From: RGIG2041 sp045537695
GTDB lineage: Bacteria > Bacillota > Clostridia > UBA1381 > UMGS1253
Reading direction: 5' to 3'
Assembly: GCA_045537695.1 (NCBI GenBank)
Contig: JAZSQB010000024.1
Coordinates: 1-23,355 of the forward strand
DNA length: 23,355 nt
In this document: in pieces, positions 6,397 through 13,752 of the stretch
Position numbering within the stretch: position 1 is the stretch's first letter
Layout of the letters: each line of letters starts with the position of its first letter
Position numbers and translations under genes: made by a program
Notes under the pieces: model-generated
What the model was told of the DNA's origin: nothing
Database searches by the model: none
The model's input: only the letters and a program-made list of their open reading frames with translations

Positions 6397-7863
6397 ATGA
6401 ACGGCAAAATTGGTTTTGATAACAAAAAATACATTCAGCTGCAGTCGAAGCATATCGGCGAGCGCGTATTGATGTTTGGCGATAAGCTATATTTGGAGCT
6501 TGGCGGCAAACTGTTTGACGACCACCATGCCTCCCGCGTACTGCCGGGCTTTGAGCCGGACAGTAAAATCAAAATGCTGATGCATTTAAAGGACAAGCTT
6601 GAAATCGTAATTGCCATCAGCGCGATTGATATTGTAAAGAACAAAGTTAACAGCAATCATAACCTCACGTATGATTTGGATACCATCCGCTTAATCAAGG
6701 CGTTCCAAAGTCTGGATTTACTGGTCGGCAGTATTGTTATCACGCAATATAACGGGCAACCTGCGGCGGATATGTTCAAGCACCGCCTGGAAAATATGGG
6801 CATTAAGGTTTTCCTACATTATTCCATTCCAGGCTATCCGTCCAATGTAGAATATATCGTCAGCGAGGACGGTTTCGGAAAAAATGACTATATTGAAACA
6901 GAAAAACCGATTGTGGTTGTAACTGCACCCGGTCCGGGCAGTGGCAAGATGGCTACCTGCCTCTCACAGCTTTATCACGAAAGTATTCGTGGCATAAAGG
7001 CGGGTTACGCTAAATTTGAAACCTTTCCGATTTGGAATTTGCCGCTTAAGCACCACGTCAATCTCGCTTATGAGGCTGCAACTGTGGACTTAAATGACGT
7101 CAATATGATTGACCCGTTCCATCTGGAGGCTTATGGCGTAACCACCGTAAATTACAATCGTGACATTGAGGTGTTTCCGGTGCTCAATGCCATAATGGAG
7201 AAAATTCTCGGCGAAAGTCCGTACAAGTCTCCGACGGATATGGGTGTAAATATGGCAGGTAACTGCATTGTCAATGACGAGGTCTGTCGCAAAGCATCCA
7301 AGGATGAAATTATTCGAAGATATTATCAGGTCTTAAAAGATAAAACCAATGGCAAGTGCGATGAAGATGTTCTTTTAAAAATGCAGCTGATTATGAAGCA
7401 GGCAGAAGTGGATTGTAATCAACGCGTTGTTGTCGGTGCCGCTCTGGAGAAGGCAAAGGATACCGGACATACCGCCTGTGCTATTCAGTTGCCGGACGGA
7501 CGTGTGATTACCGGTAAAACCTCCGATTTGCTTGGTGCCTCCAGCGCTGCACTGTTAAATGCACTCAAAACAGTCACTAGCATTGCAGATGATATTCATC
7601 TTATTTCTCCTGCTGTTATTGAACCATTACAAAATTTGAAAACCACGCATTTTGGCAGCAAAAACCCTCGCCTGCATATGGATGAAACGCTGATTGCGCT
7701 CTCCATCTGTGCCGCAAGCGATACCGTTGCCCAAAAAGCACTAGAGGGTCTATGCGCCCTTAAAGGCGCACAAGCACATTCTACGGTTCTGCTTTCCCCT
7801 GTAGATGAGCGCGTATTTAAAAAGCTTGGTATGCACTTAACGTGCGAAGCTGTATATAAATGA
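6397..7863 (+). CDS. UPF0371 / DUF1846 family protein
   Basis: The 488-aa cytoplasmic protein matches the UPF0371 (DUF1846) family in length and sequence. Its start (IGFDNKKYIQLQS...GERVLMFGDKLYLELGGKLFDD...HASRVLPGF) is the family hallmark. A glycine-rich loop APGPGSGKMATC (177-188) resembles a nucleotide-binding loop. The C-terminal part, GRVITGKTSDLLGASSAALLNALK, is also characteristic. Function is unknown; crystal structures of family members exist but no reaction is established as far as I know. The ATG at 6397 is preceded by GGAGG at 6383-6387. The in-frame ATG at 6310 lies inside the upstream terminator and before the promoter, so it is rejected. The gene is monocistronic. No signal peptide or membrane segment is seen. 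Confidence 0.85.
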   Translation: MNGKIGFDNKKYIQLQSKHIGERVLMFGDKLYLELGGKLFDDHHASRVLPGFEPDSKIKMLMHLKDKLEIVIAISAIDIVKNKVNSNHNLTYDLDTIRLIKAFQSLDLLVGSIVITQYNGQPAADMFKHRLENMGIKVFLHYSIPGYPSNVEYIVSEDGFGKNDYIETEKPIVVVTAPGPGSGKMATCLSQLYHESIRGIKAGYAKFETFPIWNLPLKHHVNLAYEAATVDLNDVNMIDPFHLEAYGVTTVNYNRDIEVFPVLNAIMEKILGESPYKSPTDMGVNMAGNCIVNDEVCRKASKDEIIRRYYQVLKDKTNGKCDEDVLLKMQLIMKQAEVDCNQRVVVGAALEKAKDTGHTACAIQLPDGRVITGKTSDLLGASSAALLNALKTVTSIADDIHLISPAVIEPLQNLKTTHFGSKNPRLHMDETLIALSICAASDTVAQKALEGLCALKGAQAHSTVLLSPVDERVFKKLGMHLTCEAVYK

Positions 7864-7874
7864 TAGAAGTGTAA

Positions 7875-7930
7875 AAAGGAAGTTGCATTGGCCACTACCA
7901 GATAAGGTAGTTTTGCAACTTCCTTTATTT
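7875..7930. terminator. Two-tier bidirectional terminator between convergent genes
   Basis: The outer stem AAAGGAAGTTGCA (7875-7887) with TGCAACTTCCTTT (7914-7926) is a perfect 13 bp. The inner stem CTACC/GGTAG (7895-7899, 7906-7910) sits within the loop. ATTTTT follows on the plus strand and TTTTTAC on the minus strand. It serves the UPF0371 gene and the SLOG gene. Confidence 0.85.
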
Positions 7931-8422
7931 TTACGCATCTTTTTTCGGTACACGGTCCACCGAAAACATTTTAACATCCTTTTCCCGCGCATACTGCACA
8001 GTATATGCCGTTCCACCAACAGAACTGCGCAAAAACGCAATGCCACAGCAGCTCAAATTTACCATATGTCGGTTGCGTGCATGCATACAATATGTCGTAT
8101 AGTTTTCTGAAACATATTCCACACTGTCTGCCGCTTCTATGATAGCCTTATAAATTTGTTTGTCCTTTTTCGTCCACTTGCTTTCCTGCCCTTTACACGG
8201 CAATATCATATGCAACTGCACCATTGGATATTTCTCCTTTAACAGCAGGACCGTCTGCGCTGCCAAGGTATCAAATCCCAATGCTCCGCCGCAACAAAAA
8301 CGCTGTATCTGCATATTTTCAATCAAGCTGACACAAAGCGCATATGTGTTTTCTCTGATGCGCGCTTCTTCCGCCTTCGGCACAATACGATGCCCTGTAA
8401 AAAAACATGTTTTTTGCTTCAT
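7931..8422 (-). CDS. SLOG-family (YpsA/DUF1273-like) protein
   Basis: The 163-aa protein has the Rossmann-like SLOG layout: FTGHR (8-12), GGALGFD (45-51), LPCKGQ (74-79), a Lys/Trp-rich 'SKWTKKDKQIY' helix, a 'YVSENYT' segment and GGTAYTV near 136. SLOG proteins bind nucleotides or nucleotide-derived ligands; YpsA of Bacillus affects cell division, but most members are uncharacterised. It is probably cytoplasmic. Several cysteines (Cys43-Cys44 and others) stand out but form no known motif. The start at 8422 is preceded by a GAGGGAAGG-type ribosome binding site. No strong promoter is seen in the short space after the SLH 2 terminator, so it may depend on read-through or on a weak promoter (TATAAA near 8450). 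Confidence 0.75.
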   Translation of the reverse strand: MKQKTCFFTGHRIVPKAEEARIRENTYALCVSLIENMQIQRFCCGGALGFDTLAAQTVLLLKEKYPMVQLHMILPCKGQESKWTKKDKQIYKAIIEAADSVEYVSENYTTYCMHARNRHMVNLSCCGIAFLRSSVGGTAYTVQYAREKDVKMFSVDRVPKKDA

Positions 8423-8469
8423 TCTACCTTCCCTCAGTTAATCCTTTGTTTTATAAGACATGCATACAC

Positions 8470-8502
8470 AAAAACCGCCCTTGGAAAACAAGGGCGGTTT
8501 TC
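8470..8502 (-). terminator. Terminator of the 609-aa SLH gene
   Basis: AAAACCGCCCTTG (8471-8483) and CAAGGGCGGTTTT (8489-8501) form a perfect 13-bp stem with the loop GAAAA. It lies 10 nt after the SLH 2 stop and ends in TTTT on the minus strand. Confidence 0.88.
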
Positions 8503-8511
8503 TGCTCTTTT

Positions 8512-10341
8512 TTATCTGTTGACAATAACTATTGTATTTGCTTCAAAAGCGCCCAACTTTTCTGCGCCAGCTATCACAATCGAATCACCTTCAGCTATAC
8601 TGGATAATTTAACCTTCGCCCCGTTAGAGCCCGTAATAACAGATGTCTTATCACCCACAAATACCTGATAAGCCTTTACTGTGTTCGTTTTCGTGTCGCT
8701 CACATCAATCATAAGGAATTTCAACTGTTCATTTACAACTGTCACCGTACCAGTAAGCGAGCTTGTCTGCGCAACACTGGTTACCGTAATCTTCGATGCT
8801 GCACTGCTTTCCGTATTGATCGCTACTGTGTATCCGAGAATTAAATCATAAATAGTTCTCTCTAAGTTATCAATAAGGATTTTCGTATCCAGTGTCATAT
8901 AAATCGTCTTCAACGTGTCATCCATCAACTTCACTTCGATGTACGGCTGCTCTCTTTCAATATGAATTGCCGTAAGGGTGCCCTTCACTGTCGAAGTCTT
9001 GGAGGTCGCTGTAATTTTTGTAATTTCACCATAGGTAAAATCCAATGTCAATGCATCACCTGCAAGTAAATCCGTTACTTTTGCATCCTTTGCATTACGC
9101 TTTACGACTATATTTTCCGCAATCGGCCAGGAAGTTGTATCATATATCGCATCCTTGTGTCCGATTACCAACAGGTTTTTATCTTCTTTATGCACAAGCT
9201 TTGTAAAGGTTGCATTGCTAATCTGCGTATATTTCGATTCTGCTTTAATATGCACTACCTGCCCCGACACAATTGTCAGATAAACATAGTCTGTTTCTAA
9301 AATCGCACTCAAGGAAACTCTTTCCTCCCCATTTACTTCATAAGAAACGGTTTCCTCAGAAAGGAGATATGTCTCCGTCGTATTTACGCCGCCTTCTTTA
9401 TCATATACCTTAACGAAAGTACCGCGAGAATCCGTCAGTGAACCACGATAAATACCTTCTACAATCTTCTTGTTGCCTTCACTCTCTTCGGTCTGCACAG
9501 CGTCTATGGCAAGAAGACCCTGATATGTTTTTACCAATGTTACGTCGTCGCCGCTCTCCAATGCTTCCACTGTAGCCTTTGCACCATCTCTATGCACAAT
9601 TGTTTCTGCCTTTAAGCCATAAAGGTCACCATCTACCGTAATGGAATCTGCTGTTACATCTTCCACTTTGCCCATAACATAGGAAAGCTTTAACTTATTT
9701 ATCGTGCGCTCCAGCATAACTGCAACTTGTGCACGCGTTACACCGGTATTTGCAGAAAATGTGCCATCGCCCATGCCTGCCATAATGCCCTGCTTGCTCA
9801 CATAATTGATGTAGCCGCCAGCATCCTTCGGGAAATCATTCTTATCCGCATAATTAATCGCAAAGGATGTTGCATGAATCGCTTCTTGCTCGCCACCCAT
9901 CACTTTTGTAATCAGCTTTGCTGCCTCATATCGCTTCATCGGAACATCCTGCACCGCCGGTGCAAGATAATCGTCTAAATCCGAGGGCTCTAAAATGCCA
10001 CGGTATAATAAAAAGCAAAGTTCTTTGCTTGCATATGTAACATACTTTTCCGCTATATTTTTATATAATACCTGCGCATCTGCTACAGCTTTTTTGTTGG
10101 CCGGGTCATTTACGCCTATAACACGTGCAAATAACGTAAATGCTTCTTCGTTGGTTACGTTGTTTTCCGGCTTATATGTGCCGTCCGAATACCCCTTGAT
10201 AATACCGGTGTTTACCAACTTTTCAACTGTCTCACGTGCCCAATCCCAGCGCGTATCCTGCATATCCGGAAATGCCGCTGCCGAAACTGTCGCTGCACAT
10301 ACCATCACAAGCGCAAGCACCATTGCAAGTATTTTTTTCAT
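8512..10341 (-). CDS. SLH-domain surface protein (SLH protein 2, 609 aa)
   Basis: A signal peptide (residues 1-22, VSA-AAF) leads into SLH repeat 1 at about 24-70 (FPDM...GYSDGTYKPENNVT). A degenerate middle repeat lies at about 85-145 and SLH repeat 3 at about 160-212 (GGYINYVSKQGIMAGMGDGTF...VTRAQVAVML). Residues 218-609 are beta-rich, with recurring 'G.V..V....I.V' units (VMGKVEDVTADSITV, VKGTLTAIHIE, LTGTVTVVNEQ) resembling small beta-barrel repeats; no catalytic motif is seen. It is likely a cell-wall-bound accessory protein rather than the main S-layer subunit, being shorter and less acidic than proteins 1 and 3. The start is supported by AAGGAGG 9 nt upstream. It has its own promoter and terminator. 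Confidence 0.85.
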   Translation of the reverse strand: MKKILAMVLALVMVCAATVSAAAFPDMQDTRWDWARETVEKLVNTGIIKGYSDGTYKPENNVTNEEAFTLFARVIGVNDPANKKAVADAQVLYKNIAEKYVTYASKELCFLLYRGILEPSDLDDYLAPAVQDVPMKRYEAAKLITKVMGGEQEAIHATSFAINYADKNDFPKDAGGYINYVSKQGIMAGMGDGTFSANTGVTRAQVAVMLERTINKLKLSYVMGKVEDVTADSITVDGDLYGLKAETIVHRDGAKATVEALESGDDVTLVKTYQGLLAIDAVQTEESEGNKKIVEGIYRGSLTDSRGTFVKVYDKEGGVNTTETYLLSEETVSYEVNGEERVSLSAILETDYVYLTIVSGQVVHIKAESKYTQISNATFTKLVHKEDKNLLVIGHKDAIYDTTSWPIAENIVVKRNAKDAKVTDLLAGDALTLDFTYGEITKITATSKTSTVKGTLTAIHIEREQPYIEVKLMDDTLKTIYMTLDTKILIDNLERTIYDLILGYTVAINTESSAASKITVTSVAQTSSLTGTVTVVNEQLKFLMIDVSDTKTNTVKAYQVFVGDKTSVITGSNGAKVKLSSIAEGDSIVIAGAEKLGAFEANTIVIVNR

Positions 10342-10387
10342 AATTCTCTGCCTCCTTGTTTTGTACTATATAATGATTCTTTACTTT

Positions 10388-10415
10388 ATTATACCACAAA
10401 ATAGCAACATGTAAA
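10388..10415 (-). promoter_or_regulatory. Sigma-A promoter of SLH protein 2
   Basis: On the minus strand, TTTACA (complement of 10410-10415), a 16-nt spacer and TATAAT (complement of 10388-10393) with an extended TGG just upstream. It lies about 45 bp before the start codon. Confidence 0.75.
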
Positions 10416-10458
10416 TAGATTTTATATTAAGTATATGTAACAATTTTTGGTATTACCT

Positions 10459-10487
10459 GCATCTCAAAACCACTGCGCGCATACATT
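10459..10487 (+). promoter_or_regulatory. Candidate sigma-E (mother-cell sporulation) promoter
   Basis: CATACATT (10480-10487) fits the sigma-E -10 consensus CATACAnT. GCATCTC (10459-10465), 14 nt upstream, fits the -35 consensus KMATATT at 5 of 7 positions. No comparable sigma-A promoter is visible in the same gap. The start site would fall near 10494, just before the ribosome binding site. This agrees with spoIID being a sigma-E target in Bacillus subtilis. Confidence 0.5.
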
Positions 10488-10512
10488 GTAAGGGGAAGGG
10501 AGGCGACCGAAA

Positions 10513-10773
10513 ATGCACAAAAAGTCAAACGCTGACAAAGAAAGGCTCGATACGCTCCATGAAGAAAAAACCATGCAAGATTTAAAAGCACTTGCTACTA
10601 CACGCGAAGGTCAAGCGCTAAAAAAAGAACTTGCGCATATCGATACAAAAAAACTTATGGAAAAATTCAATCAAATGGACAAGGAAACCTTAAAAGACAG
10701 ACTCAAAAATATAAATGCGGAAACACTCAAAAAAGCATTGAAAAACAAAGATTTTTTAGACAAACTCAAATAA
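10513..10773 (+). CDS. Small helical protein with three 12-residue repeats, unknown function
   Basis: I do not recognise this 86-aa protein by name. It is Lys/Glu/Asp-rich, with no cysteine, signal or membrane segment, and should be almost wholly helical. Three consecutive 12-residue units are visible: IDTKKLMEKFNQ (43-54), MDKETLKDRLKN (55-66) and INAETLKKALKN (67-78). The shared pattern is hydrophobic-[DN]-x-x-x-Leu-x-x-x-[LF]-x-[NQ]. An upstream TREGQALKKEL segment resembles motifs in small Clostridia proteins I have seen, but I cannot name the family. GGGAGG lies 9 nt before the ATG. It is the first gene of the four-gene spoIID operon, 17 nt before the next gene. Confidence 0.7.
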   Translation: MHKKSNADKERLDTLHEEKTMQDLKALATTREGQALKKELAHIDTKKLMEKFNQMDKETLKDRLKNINAETLKKALKNKDFLDKLK

Positions 10774-10790
10774 AAAGGATGGTGTAGCAT

Positions 10791-11129
10791 ATGGAAGGCG
10801 GCCTGGACAGCGCCATAGACACGCTCAAAGACATACTGAATCAACCGGATGCCGCCGACACAATTTCTTCTATGCTCGGTGCCATCGGCTTGGGGGAAGC
10901 CAAGACAACACAATCGGACACCCTGCCAGCGTTACCGGTCGAAAAATTGCTGCCGCTAATGGAAGCATATAAGTCACTGGGCAACACAAGTGATGACCGT
11001 GTTAAACTGTTGCGTGCAGTCCGTCCGTTTTTACGCAAGTCGCGCCAAAGCGGCGTGGATACAGCCATACAACTGTTGACCATGTTGCGGCTGATGCCGT
11101 TGCTCGGCGATTTAAAAGACCTGATATAG
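10791..11129 (+). CDS. Small protein of the spoIID operon, unknown function (112 aa)
   Basis: No named family is recognised with certainty. Residues 1-35 are an acidic/hydrophobic helix region and 36-50 a Thr/Pro-containing linker. Residues 52-112 form amphipathic helices with the distinctive pattern DDRVKLLRAVRPFLRKSR, a short gap, and IQLLTMLRLMPLL. The DDR-LL-A-PFL-R pattern recalls short uncharacterised proteins common in spore-forming Clostridia; this is from memory and unverified. There is no signal peptide, and the hydrophobic C-terminal helix could bind a membrane or partner. A ribosome binding site (AAAAGGATGG) precedes the ATG. It lies 17 nt after the first gene and 11 nt before the third, so it is surely co-transcribed. 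Confidence 0.7.
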   Translation: MEGGLDSAIDTLKDILNQPDAADTISSMLGAIGLGEAKTTQSDTLPALPVEKLLPLMEAYKSLGNTSDDRVKLLRAVRPFLRKSRQSGVDTAIQLLTMLRLMPLLGDLKDLI

Positions 11130-11140
11130 GCGGTGATACT

Positions 11141-11389
11141 ATGTACAGACGATATTATCGATATAATGACCCCGTGCCGTCTGCCGCGCCACGGCGCACA
11201 CCACCGCCATCAAACACGCCCATGCCATCCGGAAAATCTACATTATCGCTCCCAGGAAAACTTTTGGCAGGCACAGAAAAGGATGACCTTTTACTCATCG
11301 GTCTTCTTCTGCTTTTTTTACTTGGTGAACAAGAAGAGACAGATTTTTATATGATTCTGGCGCTATTATACATTTTGCTGCAAAAATAA
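11141..11389 (+). CDS. Small Pro-rich protein with C-terminal hydrophobic hairpin, unknown function (82 aa)
   Basis: The 82-aa protein has an N-terminal Tyr/Arg segment (MYRRYYRYND), a proline-rich stretch (11-30) and a Leu-rich C-terminus. Two short hydrophobic segments, LLLIGLLLLFLL (50-61) and FYMILALLYILL (69-80), are separated by the acidic turn GEQEETD. This looks like a re-entrant or hairpin membrane anchor, although each segment is short for a full membrane span. No named family is recognised. The ribosome binding site (GGCGGTGAT) overlaps the end of the preceding gene, and spoIID starts 24 nt after this stop. A membrane location in the same compartment as SpoIID is plausible inference. 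Confidence 0.7.
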   Translation: MYRRYYRYNDPVPSAAPRRTPPPSNTPMPSGKSTLSLPGKLLAGTEKDDLLLIGLLLLFLLGEQEETDFYMILALLYILLQK

Positions 11390-11413
11390 TGGTTTGAAAA
11401 ACAGGAGGATAAA

Positions 11414-12385
11414 ATGAAGAGACTGTTTTTGCTTTTTTTGCTATACACCTTAATTGTAGTGGGGTTGCCTCTGTTAATTACATCGCTGCTTGCGCCCAGA
11501 AGCCATACCACTTCCGGCGAACCCATAGAATCCATCACCACCTACATTGCAGCAACGGACAAGGTGGAAAAAATGGATTTTTCTGCGTATCTGTGCGGCG
11601 TGGTCGCTGCAGAAATGCCAGCTTCTTTCCATGAAGAAGCTTTGCGCGCCCAAGCCGTTGCCGCGCGTAGCTACACGCTTTTGCGGCGAGAGGAGTATTT
11701 GCGTGACGGCATACCCGCTGCGCACAAGGGTGCCTATACCTGTACTGACCCGAATCATTGCAAAGCCTGGATTAGTGAAGAAGAATTGCGCGCGCGTTGG
11801 GGCGCGGATTATGAAGCAAATATGGCAAAAATTCAAGCCAGCGTGCACGATACTGCCAGCACCATTATGACCTACAACGGTGCATTGGTCAACGCGGTAT
11901 TTCATTCTACCTCTGCCGGACAAACCGAAAATGCCCGGGATGTCTGGGGTGGGGATGTACCGTATCTTGTCAGCGTTGCAAGCTACGGCGATGAACTTTC
12001 TCCGCGCTATAGCTCCAAGCTGACGCTTAGCGCCGCAGAATACAAAAGCAAGTTAAAAGAAGGTTATCCGGAAGCACATTTTGACGAAGCTGACACGCTC
12101 ATCGGTGAAATTTTGCGCTCACAAGCCGGCGGCATCAAAGAAATCACTACCGGCGGCATTACACTCACCGGCAATCAATTCCGAGAACTCTTTGGTCTGC
12201 GCAGCACCAACGTGCAATTTACCCAAAGCAGTACCGCCATTACCATGGACGTTACAGGCAATGGGCACGGCGTCGGTATGAGTCAATACGGCGCAAACTA
12301 TCTGGCATCACAAGGAAAAACCTATGAAGAAATCTTAAAAACGTACTACAGCGGCGTCACTGTAGAGCCTTTTTCTAAGAAGTGA
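11414..12385 (+). CDS. spoIID: SpoIID peptidoglycan lytic transglycosylase
   Basis: The 323-aa protein has one N-terminal membrane anchor (about 4-27) and a SpoIID domain. VVAAEMPASFHEEALRAQAV (63-82) carries the expected catalytic Glu67. H104, C110, H115 and C116 in 'AHKGAYTC..PNHC' match the cysteine/histidine zinc site described for clostridial SpoIID. The C-terminal GHGVGMSQYGA (283-293) is the family signature. In sporulation SpoIID cleaves denuded glycan strands, working with the amidase SpoIIP and with SpoIIM to drive engulfment of the forespore. AGGAGG lies 6 nt before the ATG. It is the last gene of a four-gene operon; no clear terminator follows. It shows that the organism is, or descends from, an endospore former. 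Confidence 0.92.
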   Translation: MKRLFLLFLLYTLIVVGLPLLITSLLAPRSHTTSGEPIESITTYIAATDKVEKMDFSAYLCGVVAAEMPASFHEEALRAQAVAARSYTLLRREEYLRDGIPAAHKGAYTCTDPNHCKAWISEEELRARWGADYEANMAKIQASVHDTASTIMTYNGALVNAVFHSTSAGQTENARDVWGGDVPYLVSVASYGDELSPRYSSKLTLSAAEYKSKLKEGYPEAHFDEADTLIGEILRSQAGGIKEITTGGITLTGNQFRELFGLRSTNVQFTQSSTAITMDVTGNGHGVGMSQYGANYLASQGKTYEEILKTYYSGVTVEPFSKK

Positions 12386-12509
12386 ACGCGCAGACTTACA
12401 TACATCGCATAATACGCAAAATATGCTGTATCTTTACTTATTACTTACAATATATTGTGTATAAAGGTCGAATTGTGCGCCCTGTTTTTCTTTTCTTTGT
12501 CTAAAAATT

Positions 12510-12519
12510 ATGGTAAAAT
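12510..12519 (+). promoter_or_regulatory. Possible extended -10 promoter of the DUF6514-like gene
   Basis: ATGGTAAAAT contains an extended TG and the -10-like TAAAAT (12514-12519). No convincing -35 lies 17 nt upstream (TTTTCT). A perfect 12-bp palindrome, ACAATATATTGT (12447-12458), occurs 56 bp upstream; its role is unknown. Confidence 0.35.
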
Positions 12520-12564
12520 AGATTTCGAAGGGGAAAACAAAAAACAAAAGGATCGGTGATATTT

Positions 12565-12912
12565 TTGGACAAGCAGTTATACACAACAAAGCAAATTGAA
12601 GCAACCGACGAACATGGTGCTTTTTTGCTGGAGTACTACATAACGGAGGATGAAATGCCCCTCGGCGAAAACATTAGTGTTCTGTCCTTCGGTATAGAAA
12701 TCGTGATGCGGAATCGTTTGCAAATAGAAGCCTCGCGCGCAAGCTTTCTGTTTACGGATTGCAAGCAGGCAGAGGATTTTGCCGCACTTTTGGCAAAAGA
12801 TGCCACCTTCCCGGTCTCCCTTGCCGGCATTGTCGAAGACCTACTGGCCGGGCAGGAAATTCCGCAAACCGTTTGTGCACCGAAGGTGAAATGCTTTACG
12901 GCAAGCGCATAG
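12565..12912 (+). CDS. Small DUF6514-like protein, unknown function
   Basis: This is a 115-aa soluble, acidic protein. An initial beta-strand region (EYYITEDEMP...ISVLSFGIEIV) is followed by an 'ASFLFTDCKQAEDFAALLAK' helix and the C-terminal 'FPVSLAGIVEDLL'. That layout (Y-I-T, YGI-like SFGIEI, Pro-V-x-L-x-x-I-V-E-D) resembles DUF6514 of Bacillota; this is recognition by eye only. Start is ambiguous: the frame opens with GTG at 12556, but the Shine-Dalgarno-like AAAGGATCGGTGAT (12547-12560) overlaps that GTG and is well placed for TTG at 12565, which I chose. No ATG is available near the N-terminus. It stands alone between spoIID and the convergent nif3 gene. Confidence 0.65.
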   Translation: MDKQLYTTKQIEATDEHGAFLLEYYITEDEMPLGENISVLSFGIEIVMRNRLQIEASRASFLFTDCKQAEDFAALLAKDATFPVSLAGIVEDLLAGQEIPQTVCAPKVKCFTASA

Positions 12913-12914
12913 TG

Positions 12915-12954
12915 AAAAAGCTGTGACAGACGATGTATCATCGCTTGTCACAGC
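12915..12954 (-). terminator. Terminator of the ppk1-trmK-nif3 operon (partly bidirectional)
   Basis: GCTGTGACA (12920-12928) and TGTCACAGC (12946-12954) form a perfect 9-bp outer stem; CGATG/CATCG form an inner stem with a TAT loop. The T-run (TTTTTCAC) is on the minus-strand side, so it mainly ends the nif3 operon. The plus side has only CTCTTT. Confidence 0.75.
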
Positions 12955-12966
12955 CTCTTTACTGTA

Positions 12967-13752
12967 TCAAATAAACTGCATTACATTTTTATTCGCTTCG
13001 GATAAATAAAGCGCAGGGCAATGCTCGCCCAAAGCCGCTCTGAGCATTTTCTCAAACAAGGTCCGGCAAATGATTTCTGTAGTGTAGTGGTCGATATCCA
13101 GTATGCACATGCCGCGCGCCGCATATTCTCGCATCTGCGGATATGAAAAATCACCGCTTAAAAATAAATCTGCTCCAAGTTGCGCTGCCGATTCACACAA
13201 AGACGCGCCGCCACCTGTATTCACAGCTACGCGAGATATTATCCTTTCTGGGTCGCCGCAAAAACGCGCACCCTGTGCCCCAAGCACTTGCTTTGTGTGC
13301 TGTGCAAACGCAAATGCTGTCTGCGGTTGCACGGTTCCAATTCTGCCAATGCCCTCTCCGGCAACCTCCGCCGCTTCCACTGCTTCCGTATCCGCAACTC
13401 CAAGCAGCTTCGCCAAATAATCATTGAGTCCACCCCTGGCAATATCCAAATTCGTGTGCGCCGCATAATACGTAATACCGTAACAAAACAGCTTCTCAAT
13501 CGCACGATTTTCCGGTGTATCCACTGTCAGCGTTTTTGTGCCACGGTACATAATCGGATGGTGTCCTATAATCAGATTTGCGCCCAGTCGATTCGCTTCT
13601 TCTACTACCCCTGCATCCAAATCCAGCGTCAGAAGAATTCCCGTCACCTCACGCTCCGCATCACCGCATAAAAAACCGACATTGTCTTTTCCATATGCAA
13701 AACTGCATGGTGCCACCTTTTCAATGACAGCTACAACTTCTTTACACTTCAT
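12967..13752 (-). CDS. Nif3-like dinuclear metal centre protein (YqfO type)
   Basis: This is a 261-aa Nif3/DUF34 protein. Metal ligands are visible at His64-His65 (GHHPIMYRG), Asp103 (HTNLDI), and His222 and Glu226 (DHYTTE), the same set as in E. coli YbgI. It is the short form: the PII-like insertion that makes Bacillus YqfO about 370 aa is absent. The usual KYHDA-like motif reads FSYPQM here. Function is debated (metal-dependent hydrolase or metal homeostasis); the protein is cytoplasmic and probably hexameric. I chose the ATG at 13752, which overlaps the last 11 bases of trmK and gives the normal family N-terminus; an upstream in-frame start at 13800 lies inside trmK. The trmK-nif3 pairing is widely conserved in Bacillota (yqfN-yqfO). 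Confidence 0.88.
   Translation of the reverse strand: MKCKEVVAVIEKVAPCSFAYGKDNVGFLCGDAEREVTGILLTLDLDAGVVEEANRLGANLIIGHHPIMYRGTKTLTVDTPENRAIEKLFCYGITYYAAHTNLDIARGGLNDYLAKLLGVADTEAVEAAEVAGEGIGRIGTVQPQTAFAFAQHTKQVLGAQGARFCGDPERIISRVAVNTGGGASLCESAAQLGADLFLSGDFSYPQMREYAARGMCILDIDHYTTEIICRTLFEKMLRAALGEHCPALYLSEANKNVMQFI

Noticed and set aside
10459..12385. Phage-type defence or toxin-antitoxin module, considered for the run of small genes
   Set aside because: The small proteins show no toxin, antitoxin, nuclease or DNA-binding motif. The spacing and promoter tie them to spoIID.
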